DNA from: Bradyrhizobium sp. U87765 SZCCT0048
GTDB lineage: Bacteria; Pseudomonadota; Alphaproteobacteria; Rhizobiales; Xanthobacteraceae
Assembly: GCF_018131225.1 (NCBI RefSeq)
Contig: NZ_JAFCMM010000001.1
Coordinates: forward strand, 2,418,001 to 2,482,000
Length of the DNA stretch: 64,000 nucleotides
Reading direction: 5' to 3'
The notes beneath the pieces are model-generated. The model saw only the letters and a program-made list of their open reading frames with translations. It did no database searches and was not told where the DNA came from. Of the stretch, positions 18,954 through 29,300 are shown in pieces. Within the stretch, counting starts at the first letter, position 1; every line of letters starts with the position of its first letter. A program made the translations under genes and the position numbers.

Positions 18954-19870
18954 TGATAATGGATCCTGCGGTCGAGATAGCCGAACTTCAGCAGCGCCAG
19001 CGTGCACAGGATCACCAGCAGCACCACGGTCAGCGTCGCGGCATAGGCCTGGTCCTGGAAGGTAAAGGCGACTTCATAGATGTAATAGAGCAGCAGCGAG
19101 CTGGCGTTGTTCGGCCCGCCCTTGGTCATGATCACGAGGTGATCGACGAGCTTGAACGAGTTGATCACCGCGTTGATCGCCACGAACAGCGTCGTCGGCA
19201 TCAGCAGCGGAAAGGTGATGCGGCGAAAAATGGTCCATCGCCCGGCGCCTTCCACGGCTGCGGCCTCCTCGAGGTCCGGCGGCAGCTGCTGCAGGGCAGC
19301 GAGATAGAAGATCATGAAGAAGCCGGCTTCCTTCCAGATCACCATCACGATCAGGCAGCCCATCACGGTGCGGGGATCGCCGAGCCAGTTCCAGCCGGCG
19401 AAGCCGAACAGGCCGCGGATCTGATCGAGCAGACCGTAGTCGGGCGTGTAGAAGAACAGCCAGATGTTGGCGACCGCAATCATCGGCAGCACGGTCGGCG
19501 TGAAATAGGCGAGCCGCAGAAAACCGCGTCCGCGCATGTTGCGGTTGACCCACAACGCCATCACCAGCGCCAGCGCGATCGACGTCGGGATGGTGCCGAG
19601 CGCGAACCAGAGATTGTTGACCAGCGCCTTCCAGAAGATCGGATCGGCAGCCATGGCGCTGTAGTTGTCCAGCCCGACGAACACTTCGCCACCGCCGCGC
19701 TTGGGCAGGAAGAAGCTGTGACGGATCGTCGCCAGGATCGGATAGTGCGTGAAAGCGACCAGCAGCACCGCCGCCGGTAGCAGCAAAAGCCAAGCATGGA
19801 CCGCATTCCGCCACGCCTGCGAGCGCGGCGGGCGGCGGGTCGAATCGACGGTGGCGGCGGCTTCGGTCAT
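18950..19870 (-). CDS. ABC transporter permease, UgpA/MalF-like
   Basis: A 306-residue permease with six predicted helices, the first being AWLLLLPAAVLLVAFTHYP. The segment HYPILATIRHSFF is typical of UgpA, and the EAA loop is LPPDLEEAAAVEGAGRWTIF. It lies 47 bp after the solute-binding-protein gene and overlaps the next permease gene by 4 bp, so one transcript is expected. Confidence 0.92.
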   Translation of the reverse strand: MTEAAATVDSTRRPPRSQAWRNAVHAWLLLLPAAVLLVAFTHYPILATIRHSFFLPKRGGGEVFVGLDNYSAMAADPIFWKALVNNLWFALGTIPTSIALALVMALWVNRNMRGRGFLRLAYFTPTVLPMIAVANIWLFFYTPDYGLLDQIRGLFGFAGWNWLGDPRTVMGCLIVMVIWKEAGFFMIFYLAALQQLPPDLEEAAAVEGAGRWTIFRRITFPLLMPTTLFVAINAVINSFKLVDHLVIMTKGGPNNASSLLLYYIYEVAFTFQDQAYAATLTVVLLVILCTLALLKFGYLDRRIHYQ

Positions 19871-19917
19871 GTGATGATCGAACCGGGCGGCCTCGATAGC
19901 CGCCCGGTTCGCTCTCC

Positions 19918-21195
19918 TTACTTGTAGGCGCGCAGCACGCGGTCGGACTGCTGCTGTGCCGACGCCAGCGCATCCTGCGGGCTCTGCGAACCGGTCACCG
20001 CAGCCTGCACCGCGTCGTTGACGAACTTGTAGATACGGCCATTCTCGTGCACCGACAGTTCAGGCACGGCATGCTCGAGCTGATCGCGCGCGACCGTCGC
20101 TGCCGGGAAGTCCTTGACATAGGCCTCCATTGCCGGGGTCTTGTAGGCGGCGGGCGACACGGCGACGTAGCCGGTCTTGATGCTCCATTCGGCGGCGCGC
20201 TCCGGCGCGGTCATCCACTGGATGAACTTGACCGCAGCCTTCTGCTGCTCGGGCGAGGCGCTCTTGAAGATGTAGAAGCTGCCGCCGCCGGTCGGCGAGC
20301 CCCGCCGTTCCTTGGCCGGCAGCATCGCGACGCCAAAGTTGAACTTGGCGCCATCCTTCACCGCGGTCAGGTTGCCGGTGGTGTGCCACATCATCGCGGT
20401 CTTGCCTTCGAGGAAGTCGGTGCGCAGCGTCGCCCAGTCGATGCTGCCGGTCGGCATCACCGCGTCCTTGCGCGACAGGTCGACCCAGTAGTTCAGCGCG
20501 GCGACGGTCTTCGGCGCGGTCAGATAGAGCTCGTTGCCGGCCTCGTTCATCAGCCTCTGGCCGTTCTCGATCGCCAGCGCCTGCAGCATCCAGTAGGCAT
20601 AGCCGGTAGTCGGGATCTCGACGCCCCAGCGCGTGACGTTGCCCGACGCGTCCTTCTTGACGAGCTTTTTGGACATCTGCGCCATCTCGTCCCACGACGC
20701 CGGCGCCTTCTCCGGATCGAGGCCGGCGTCCTTGAACGCGTCCTTGTTCCAGTACAGCACGATGGTCGAGCGCTGGAACGGGATGCTCCAGGTCTTGCCG
20801 CCGACCTGGCCGTTGGCCATGAACGCCGGATAGAACTGCTTGAACCACGCCTTGTCGGCGACGAGATCGTCCATCGGCACGATGGCGTTCTCGTCCATCA
20901 GCGTGAACACGTCGGTCGACAACAGCACCGAGAGCTGCGGCGGCTGGCCGCCCTTCATCGCGGTCATCGCCTTGGTCATGGTGTCAGTGTAGTTCCCGGC
21001 ATAGACCGCCGTCACCTTGATGTCGGCGTTCTCTTTCTCGAACCGGGCGACCATGTCGTCGATGATCTTGGTCACCGGGCCACCGACCGCCACCGGATAG
21101 TACATGGTGAGGTCCACTGCGGCGGCGGGGCGCGGGCCGAAGGCCAGGGCCGTGACGGCCGCAGCCGCCAGCAGGGTGGTTCGGAAAAGTGTCAT
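19918..21195 (-). CDS. ABC transporter solute-binding protein, UgpB-like
   Basis: A 425-residue periplasmic protein. The signal peptide (MTLFRTTLLAAAAVTALAFG...AAAVD) is probably cleaved near residue 26. The lobes contain YAGNYTDTMTKAMTAMKGG, LYWNKDAFKDAGLDPEKAP and AAEWSIKTGYVAVSPAAY, which recall the glycerol-3-phosphate-binding protein UgpB (Gly-Asn-Tyr after the early strand, and the late GY motif). The GlpR-like regulator and operator next door support a glycerol phosphate-type ligand. A sugar is still possible. It lies between the ATPase and permease genes of the same minus-strand operon. Confidence 0.9.
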   Translation of the reverse strand: MTLFRTTLLAAAAVTALAFGPRPAAAVDLTMYYPVAVGGPVTKIIDDMVARFEKENADIKVTAVYAGNYTDTMTKAMTAMKGGQPPQLSVLLSTDVFTLMDENAIVPMDDLVADKAWFKQFYPAFMANGQVGGKTWSIPFQRSTIVLYWNKDAFKDAGLDPEKAPASWDEMAQMSKKLVKKDASGNVTRWGVEIPTTGYAYWMLQALAIENGQRLMNEAGNELYLTAPKTVAALNYWVDLSRKDAVMPTGSIDWATLRTDFLEGKTAMMWHTTGNLTAVKDGAKFNFGVAMLPAKERRGSPTGGGSFYIFKSASPEQQKAAVKFIQWMTAPERAAEWSIKTGYVAVSPAAYKTPAMEAYVKDFPAATVARDQLEHAVPELSVHENGRIYKFVNDAVQAAVTGSQSPQDALASAQQQSDRVLRAYK

Positions 21196-21222
21196 GGCTT
21201 GCTCCTGTTGATCCTGCCAGCC

Positions 21223-22230
21223 TCAGCCGGCGGCGGATGGGGCGACCGCGGCGTCACGCCGCCGGCCGGAGGTGTTGTCGAAGATGTGTTCGTCGGCGGC
21301 GCTCCAGGCGAGACGAACCTCGTCGCCCGGCGCTGCCTTGCTGAAGCCGTCCTGCCGCACAGCGACCGCCTGGTCGTCCACGTCGCACAGCACGATGCTG
21401 TCGGCGCCGAGATGTTCGACGCTGCGAACGCGCGCGTGACGGCCGCTCTCGCCGACGATCCGGACATGCTCGGGGCGCACGCCGGTGAGCGTATCGCCGG
21501 CAGCGATCAGGTTCATCGGCGGCGTGCCGATGAAGCGTGCGGTGAAGGCAGTTGCCGGCCGGCGATAGAGCTCTTCGGGCGAGCCATTCTGCTCGATCCG
21601 CCCGTCACGCATCAGCACCACCCGGTCCGCCATGGTCATCGCTTCGGTCTGGTCGTGTGTCACATAAACCATGGTCATGCCGAGACGCTGCTGCAGCGCG
21701 CGAATCTCGGTGCGCATCTCGTGGCGCAGCTTGGCGTCGAGGTTGGACAGCGGCTCGTCCATCAGGCAGACCCGCGCCTCGGCGATGATGGCGCGGCCGA
21801 GCGCGACACGCTGGCGCTGGCCGCCGGACAGCTGCGCAGGCTTGCGCTCCAGCAGATGCGCGAGCCCGACGATGTCGGCGACCCGCTTCAGGCGCGCATC
21901 GCGCTCGCCGCGGGCGACGCCGCGCACGCGCAGGCCAAACACGATGTTCTCGGCGACCGTGAGATGAGGAAACAGCGCGTAGGACTGAAACACCATGGAG
22001 ATGCGGCGCTGGGCCGGCGACTGGCCGGTGACGTCGGTGCCGCCGATCAGCACCCGGCCGCCATCGGGCTGTTCGAGCCCGGCGATCAACCGCAGCGTGG
22101 TCGACTTGCCGCAGCCGGACGGCCCCAGCAGCACCAGCAGCGATCCTTCCTCCGCGGTCAGCGACACGTCGTCGACGGCGCGCATCGCGCCCCAGGTTTT
22201 GACGATGTGATCGAGCGAAATTGCAGACAT
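21223..22230 (-). CDS. ABC transporter ATP-binding protein, UgpC/MalK-like
   Basis: A 335-residue cytoplasmic ATPase from the ATG at 22230 (MSAISLDHIVKTWG). A GTG 6 bp earlier is also in frame. Motifs are Walker A GPSGCGKSTTLRLIAGLEQP, the Q-loop in VFQSYALFPHLTV, signature LSGGQRQRVALGRAI, Walker B VCLMDEPLSNLD and H-loop VTHDQTEAMTMADR. The C-terminal regulatory OB-type (TOBE) domain runs from about residue 240 and includes GVRPEHVRI. It is the first gene of the importer operon, transcribed away from the DeoR-type regulator. Confidence 0.93.
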   Translation of the reverse strand: MSAISLDHIVKTWGAMRAVDDVSLTAEEGSLLVLLGPSGCGKSTTLRLIAGLEQPDGGRVLIGGTDVTGQSPAQRRISMVFQSYALFPHLTVAENIVFGLRVRGVARGERDARLKRVADIVGLAHLLERKPAQLSGGQRQRVALGRAIIAEARVCLMDEPLSNLDAKLRHEMRTEIRALQQRLGMTMVYVTHDQTEAMTMADRVVLMRDGRIEQNGSPEELYRRPATAFTARFIGTPPMNLIAAGDTLTGVRPEHVRIVGESGRHARVRSVEHLGADSIVLCDVDDQAVAVRQDGFSKAAPGDEVRLAWSAADEHIFDNTSGRRRDAAVAPSAAG

Positions 22231-22417
22231 GGTCACCCCGGCCCTGGACGCTGGCCCATCCGCGCGGTCGCGCCGATGTCGCCCCGTCCGTCGCCTCGAC
22301 GTCCCTGTTCAAGTGTTGGTCGGCAACGGCAAGGGTTTGCGCGCTGCGCCGGCGGCGTTCGGGGACGTTTGCGCCCCGATCTCCTCCGGCCGCGGCCAGA
22401 TATCATCTCCCTGTAAC

Positions 22418-22450
22418 ATTCATATGAACATATCCGATGTTCGAATGAAA
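22418..22450. promoter_or_regulatory. GlpR-like inverted repeat in the Ugp/DeoR divergent promoter
   Basis: Two 14-bp arms, ATTCATATGAACAT (22418-22431) and ATGTTCGAATGAAA (22437-22450), are inverted copies matching at 11 of 14 positions. They have a perfect GAACAT/ATGTTC core and a 5-bp spacer. The half-sites contain the ATGTTCG and GAACAT elements known from glycerol-3-phosphate repressor (GlpR) operators, although arranged in the opposite order. The stretch is distinctly A/T-rich for this genome and lies 57 bp before the DeoR-type gene. Confidence 0.6.
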
Positions 22451-22506
22451 ATATAAAGTGGACCATCCCCAGCCCTGGGCGAACCACCATCCGAGCGCGA
22501 CATCCG

Positions 22507-23280
22507 ATGCTGAAAACCGCAGCCGAAGAACGACAGGCCTGGATTCTCGAACGCGTGCGCGAGCAGGGCTTTGCCTCCATCGAGCAGCTCGCCACCCGCT
22601 TCGACGTTACCCAGCAGACCATCCGCCGGATCGTGAACCGGCTGTGCGAGCAGGGATTGCTGCGGCGCATCCATGGCGGCGTCGGCCTGCCCGCGCCCAA
22701 CCAGAACCTCGCCTATGAGAGCCGGCAGGTGCTCAACCTGGATGCCAAACGCCGCATCGCCGGTGCGGCGGCGGCTTTCATTCCGGACGGCGCATCGCTG
22801 ATGATCGGGCTCGGTACCACCCCGGAATGCGTCGCGCTGGCCCTTGGCCATCGCAAGGGCCTGCATGTCATCACCAACAGCCTGAACGCCGCCGCGGCTT
22901 TCGCCCGCAATGCGGACGTGGACATCACCATGGCCGGCGGCACGCTGCGCCGCCACGACCGCGACGTCATCGGCGACAGCGCCGTCAGCTTCTTCTCGCG
23001 CTTCAAGGCGGACTTCGGCATCTTCGGCGTCGGCGGCATCGACGACGACGGCTCGCTGCTCGACTTCCATGCCGGCGAAGTCGAGGCGCGCCATGCCATC
23101 GCGGCCAACTGCCGCACGGCGCTCTTGGTGGTCGATCACAGTAAGTTCGGCCGCAACGCGACCGTGCGAGGCGGCCACCTCGGCGACCACCCCCATGTCT
23201 TCACCGACCAGCCGGTGTCTGCCGCGTTCGTCGATCTCTTCGACGGCGCGACCCGCACCCTGCATGTTGCCGGCGCCTGA
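22507..23280 (+). CDS. DeoR family transcriptional regulator (GlpR-like)
   Basis: A 257-residue repressor. The N-terminal winged helix (about residues 5-60) contains RQAWILERVREQGFASIEQL and VTQQTIRRIVNRLCEQGLL, then the RIHGGVGLP wing. The C-terminal DeoR sensor domain has a sugar-phosphate-isomerase fold, with IADG-like FIPDGASLMIGLGTTP, ITNSLNAA and HSKFGRNA. It is divergent from the importer operon with an inverted repeat between, so it most likely represses that operon until a phosphorylated ligand such as glycerol-3-phosphate binds. It is convergent with the giant haemagglutinin gene (29-bp gap). Confidence 0.92.
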   Translation: MLKTAAEERQAWILERVREQGFASIEQLATRFDVTQQTIRRIVNRLCEQGLLRRIHGGVGLPAPNQNLAYESRQVLNLDAKRRIAGAAAAFIPDGASLMIGLGTTPECVALALGHRKGLHVITNSLNAAAAFARNADVDITMAGGTLRRHDRDVIGDSAVSFFSRFKADFGIFGVGGIDDDGSLLDFHAGEVEARHAIAANCRTALLVVDHSKFGRNATVRGGHLGDHPHVFTDQPVSAAFVDLFDGATRTLHVAGA

Positions 23281-23309
23281 CGCAGCGCCGGCGGCCGTCG
23301 GACCGCGGA

Positions 23310-26300
23310 TCAGCGGCCGGCGAGACCGCCCTGCTCTTCGTCCGTAAGCTGGCGCTTCTGCTCGTCGGTCAGACGCCCGAGCCCGACCACCTGCAGACGG
23401 CTGTCAGCATTGTAGCTGTGCTGCTCGGGCGCCTCGCGTCGCTTCCTGTCGTCGTCCTGGTCGCCGCTGCCACCACCGTAACCCAGCACCTCGACCATGA
23501 TGATGGACGGCTGGCCATCGCTGCGGGACGGCGGCGGCGCCGCTTGCTGGGTCGCCGCGGTCGTGTTCGACGCCGCGGTCAGCGCCAGGGTTGGCGGACC
23601 CTGCACCGTGGGCAGACCGGACACCGTGCCCTGACCGGTGATGTTGGCCGCGTTGACGATCTGCAGCGCGGCGAGATTGATGTTGCCGGAGTAGCGGATG
23701 CCGGCCTCGCCGGCATCGATCGTGCCGAGCGGCGCGATCAGATCGACGTCGCCGGGCTGCACGCCCGCCACCGACGCGAGGGTGGCGATGCCGGCGCCGG
23801 TCGCCGGCACCTGCGACGACATGGTGATGTGGCCATAGGCGTCATAGTCGACACGTTCCGGCGTGAACACCACCGTGGTCTTCGAACCACGGCCGGCGTT
23901 GATGTCGCCTGCGGCAGACCAGACGAGGATATTGCCGCCATAGGTCGTCATGATACGCGACAGGCCGAGCAGGACGCTGTTCTGCGCAAAGATCTGGATA
24001 TCGCCCTGGCCCTGGGTGATCAGACCCGCGTCCGCTCCGGGGGCCAGTCCCTCGGTGCCGACAACCACGCGTCCGCCCGGCGCCAGGAACTGGATGTCTC
24101 CGCCCGCATCGGTATGGACGAAACCGCTGACGATGGCGCCCAGAACAAGCTGGGACTTACCCGTGAACGCCGTGATGTCGCCGCTGTACGCACCGCCGTT
24201 CAGAAACAGCGTGGCCACAGCCTCGCGTCCGCGCAGGTACGACCCGAACCGCGGACCGCCGATCTCGTTGTATTCGCGACCGCCCGCTGTCAGCTCTGCG
24301 TAGTACACGGTGCGCAAGAAGACGCGCTGCTGCTCGGCCGGCAGCGCAAGGAAGTAGCCCAGCGCATCGTTGTCCGACCCGGCATAGCCAAAACGGCTCT
24401 TCAGCCATCCGGCCAGTTCGCTGTTGTAGGTCTTGACGACCTTGCCGGGCTGGTCCGCGAGCGGCCGCGCCGCATCGGCGAGATTGGCCGGATCGAGATA
24501 GAGTTTCGCAAATCCCGTCCAGTCCACCTGCCCGATACCCGCCGCTCCCGCACCGACACCGGCCTGCATGACCACACTGGCGCCGGGACGGGTATCGCCG
24601 ATGACTTTCGGACCGATGCTCTCGATCGCCGCGATCGAACCCTGGTAGATGTTCTTGCCGGCGGTCACCTCGAGGGTTCCGGGGCCGGCGACCTGAAGAC
24701 CGGCGTTCATCAGCCCGGTCTGATCGCTACGCACGTTGGTACCGGCGTAGACGATATTGCCGGATGCCGCGATCACGGACACATCGCTCGGATCATTCTG
24801 CAGGATCATGCCCTGCAAATTGACGATATCGCCGCCTGCGAGGATCGAGACCGGTTTCCCGGCCCAGTAATAGGTCGTGTAGATATAACCCGAACCACCG
24901 AACGTCTTCTCGATATCGACCTGGCCATAGATGAGATTGAGAACATCGCCCTGAAGCGCATAGATGTGCGATTTGACACCGCTGGCGAGAGCGCTGGCAT
25001 CGCTCACCGTGTTCGGGCCGAAAACGAAGGGATTCCCGCCCTTGGCATAGCCAAGCGTTGGGTCATCCCAGTAGTTCGACAGCACGGCCTTCGATGAATA
25101 GCCGTCCGTCGTGGAGATCACCCAGCCCGGACGCAACGGCGTCGCGAGCGAGGACATGGACGACGACAGAGGTCCGATGACATTGCGCGTATCGGTCGTT
25201 CGGATGATCGATCCCTGCGCCAGGAGATCGAGCGCGCCGTTCGGCGACGGAAGCATCAGGCTGACGCCGTTGTCCGCCGGCATCACATAGATATCGCCGT
25301 TACCGGCCGTGGCGCGCAGGATTGGCGGCAGGAAGACCGTCGTCCCCTGACTGGGTGAGAACGGCGAAACGGTTCGGCCGCCAAACATGTCGATGGCCGT
25401 GTCCGGCCTCCACAATGTAAACCATGTCGCGGCCTGAACGCCCTGCGCCACGCCGGCATCGGTCTGCTGCATCAGCGCGACCCGACCCGGGTCGATGATC
25501 TCGCCCATCGTGATGTCACCACGCGCGCGAATATCGACGGTGCCATCACCCGGCACGAATGATCCGCCGGCGTTGAGCGTGAGCGAATACCCCTTGAACG
25601 GATCGGTCGGCTTCGGGTCGGTCGATGCATCGTAACCGAAGTTCTTGCCCTGGAGGCTGCCGAAGCTACCGGTCTCGATGCCGATATCACCACGCACATC
25701 GACGAACTGATTGCCGCCGCTGCCGATATTGCCACCGGCTTTCACCGACAGCGTGCCGCCGCCTGTCTGAACCAGACTGCCGTCCGCCATCACACGGCCG
25801 CTGGCGCCGACGGCAAAGACCAGTCCGCTGTCGCCGATATTGCCCCCGGCGCTGACATTGACATTGCCGCCACCGAGCGTGCCGATGCCGGAGAACGTCG
25901 ACAGGTGCACGATCGGATTGATGCCGTCGACCGTCACACCCGGCGTATAGCTTCCGAAGTTGATGCCCCAGGCCGTGCGCTGGCCAAGTTGCGCGCCACC
26001 CTGCCGCCACAACCAGCCACCGACCTGACCGGAGTCGGACGACAGCGCACCGTTGATGTTGCCCTGTGCCGTCAGCAGCAGGTCGCCGCCATGCTCCATG
26101 TAGTACATGTACTGCGAGCCGAGCGTGCTCTCATAGTCGCCGAACGCCTGCCCCAGGATCGTCCCGTCACCGCTCCATCGGCCCCGCGCGAGGTTGTAGG
26201 GATCGTTCGCCGCCGTCCCTGTCTCGGCGATGGGGGTACCAGCGGTGTACACGCCATAGGGTGTCACCTGGGTGTAGCTCCCGCCAGCGAGCAGTTCGAG

Positions 26301-29300
26301 ATCGCCGGTTCCGGTGCGGATGACACTCGCCACGGGCTTGCCGTCCGATCCTGCGACGTGCAGATCGTTCAGCGTCATGTTGCCGCCGCCATTGAGAGCG
26401 GACGTGCTGCGCAAAACACGACTGTCTGCCGCCGCCGTATCCGCGCCGGCAACCAGCCGCATCGACCACGACATGCTTCCGGGCGCCAGCGGCTGGGCCA
26501 ACGCATAGACCGGACGCGGCGCCGCGGGAGCGGCCAGCGAGGGAATCATCAGTCCTCCCTCCCACGCGAAGGTCAATCCATAGTCATTGATGACCGCGAT
26601 CATCGTTCCGGCCGGAATGGTATCTCCGGGATTGTAGAAATTTCCGGAGGTATCCATCACCGTCATGACGATGGAGTTGTAGAAATAGTCTTTCGGAACG
26701 GTCCAGGGCTCGGCGAGACGGATATTCTCGGTCGGATAGATGTCCTGCTCGGCGATCGTTCGTGGGACCGCGGTCAGGAAGCCGTTCTCGTCCGGCGTCA
26801 CCGGCGGCGGCGCGAAGCCGTCGGTGATGCTGCCGTTGATCTTCAGATCACCGCCGGCCCGAATGACCAGCTTGCCGGGCTCGCCTGAGCCGAGACGTGC
26901 GGCATCTGCGTTGGGCCCATAACGATAGCCCGCGAAATCGAGATCGCCCGACGTCGACAGCGTTCCGTCAGACCGGATTTCGACGCCCGGCCGAAGATGG
27001 AAAGACGAACCATAAGCGGCCAGCCCGGCAAGGCGCGCCTGCAACGCGCTGTTGCCGACGGCGGCATTGATGAACCCGCGGCTGTCCCCGTCAAGCGTAT
27101 CGAGAAACGCCTGATCGATGGTGCTGCCGTCCGGGAGCACATAAGTCCGGAAGCCATTGACAGCAATGCCCGCGGCCCCCCTGATGTTGAGCGTGGCGCC
27201 GGCATTGATCGCAACGTCGTTGGCGCCGTCGCCGCTGCCGTTCACGCCGCCGAGACGCGGCGCATTGATCTCCAGTCTGCCGCGCGCAACATTGTCGGCC
27301 GCGCGCATGTCGATCGTGGCGCCCCCGCCGAGGTTGACGAAGCCGCCCACGGAAGTCAGCTCGATATGCGCGGTGTTGTCCGCCTCGATCGGCGCGCCAT
27401 AGCTGTCGGTCTTCAGACGGGTGCTGTGGGTATCAAGCACCGCAGAGGACGCCAGCGTGAGATCGTCGCGCGCCGCGAGACGAATGGTGCCGGGTTTGCT
27501 GCCGCTCGCATCGATCGTTCCGTTGACGGTCAGGCTGCCGCCATCCACCGAGATCGACACGAAACTGGCTTTGACCTCGTCGCCGATCGTCAAATCGCCG
27601 CGCTTGATGTCGAATACCCGCGCTCCGAAGAAGCCGGCCGTTCCGAGCTTGCGGTTCAGGGCGGCGAAGTCACCCAGCGTCTGGGCCTGGATCGTGAACT
27701 GGCCGAACGCGTAGTCTCCGGTGGCGCCCCCTTTGAGATCTCCGTTGAACAGCACGTTGCCATGCGCCGCATCGATCGCCGTCGCAGTCACCGTGCCGGC
27801 CACGTTGTTTCGCGCCGACACGTCGATCATCGAGCCCGCTGCCTGCACGATATCGCCATGGGCGCTCTGCAGCACCAGATCGCCGCCCCAGCTGTAGGCC
27901 ACCTTGTCGAAGAACAGGAGGCCGCGGCCAGAGAGATCGACGAAAGCCTGATCTCCCAGAACGATGTCATTGACGGCATCGATCTTCAGCTTGCCGCTCG
28001 GCAGCGCGATCGCCGTATCCACGACGACGCTGTTGGCCGTCAACAACACCGTGCCGCCGAGACCGGTCACGCTCGCGGTGTCGACAGATCCCGCTCCGGC
28101 AGGCGCATGGATGCCGATGTCGCCACCGGCCGCAAAAGCCAGCGTCGCACCTTTCTCGGCGGTGAGGAGCGGCGTCGTAATATTCAGGTTTCCCCCGACG
28201 ACATTGCCATTGCTGTCGCGGCTCTGGCCGATGAACAACGAACCGTTGCTGTTGGCGTTGACCTGCTGGCTCGCACTGATGTTGACCGTCGAGAAACCGA
28301 TCGCATAGCGATTAAGACTGATCCCGTCGGTCACCGCCGAGTGGCTGGCATAGCCGAACAGCACTGTCCTTGCCGCAATATCGAGCATCCCTGCTCCGGT
28401 CCCGGGCCCGCCCGGCTGGATCGATGCAGGATCCTTGCTGCTGTAGGGAACGCCACCGCTGACGTTCGAAGGGTCGAGGCCATTGCCGACGCGAATGCCG
28501 TTCCACACGAATGCATCCGCCGCGATTTTCGCGGTCTCGCCGTTGTTGCCGAGGCCATAGAGCGCCGGCGAGTTGATGACGAACTCGACACTGCCGCTGG
28601 AGGACTGGCTGCGCGCATCGAGCGACACATTGCCGAACAGATTGACCGAGCCGCCGGCGACGATGGTCAGTTGCTCGAGGTTGGGAATGCCTGCCGTCGA
28701 CGACGGATGCAACAGCCTGTCGAGCACGCTCTGGGTCAAATTCCATCCCGCAGGCAGGTGACCGGAAGCCTGCGCCGCGGCCAGCGATGCATCGGTGCCG
28801 ATGTTGACCGTGTCCTGCGTCACCGCGAGATATCGCGCGCCGAAATTGACGTCGCCCATCGTCAGCGAACCAGGCGCACCCAGCACGATGCTGCCATCGG
28901 TCAACAGCGACGCTCCGCTGGCCACATTGATGTTGCCGTTGCCGACGAAAGGCATGAAATTGAACCAACCATTGGCCACGGCGAGAACAGCCGAGCCGAA
29001 GCGATTGGTCACTTCCGAAGAGGTGTTCGCGTAGACATAACCGAAGGTCGAATCGATGCCGTTACGTCCTAATCCGCGGGTGTCGAGGGTCGCGCCGCTC
29101 GCGATATTGACCGTCGATCCCACAAGGAAGATCTGCCCGGCGCGCAGCGTCGCACCAGTCATGATGTTGACGTCGCCGCCGCCGCTGAACACGATGCGTT
29201 CGGCAACCACGCCGTCGGTCGTGCTGTAATAGGTCATGCCGCCGATCATGAGCGTTGCGGCGTTGAAGGCATTGATGTCATCGCTTGAAATCGCGACGTG

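Noticed and set aside
20047..22416. 789-codon plus-strand ORF
   Set aside because: It lies antisense to the UgpB-like and UgpC-like genes, has an Arg/His/Gly/Ala-rich composition without domains, and is a GC-rich shadow.
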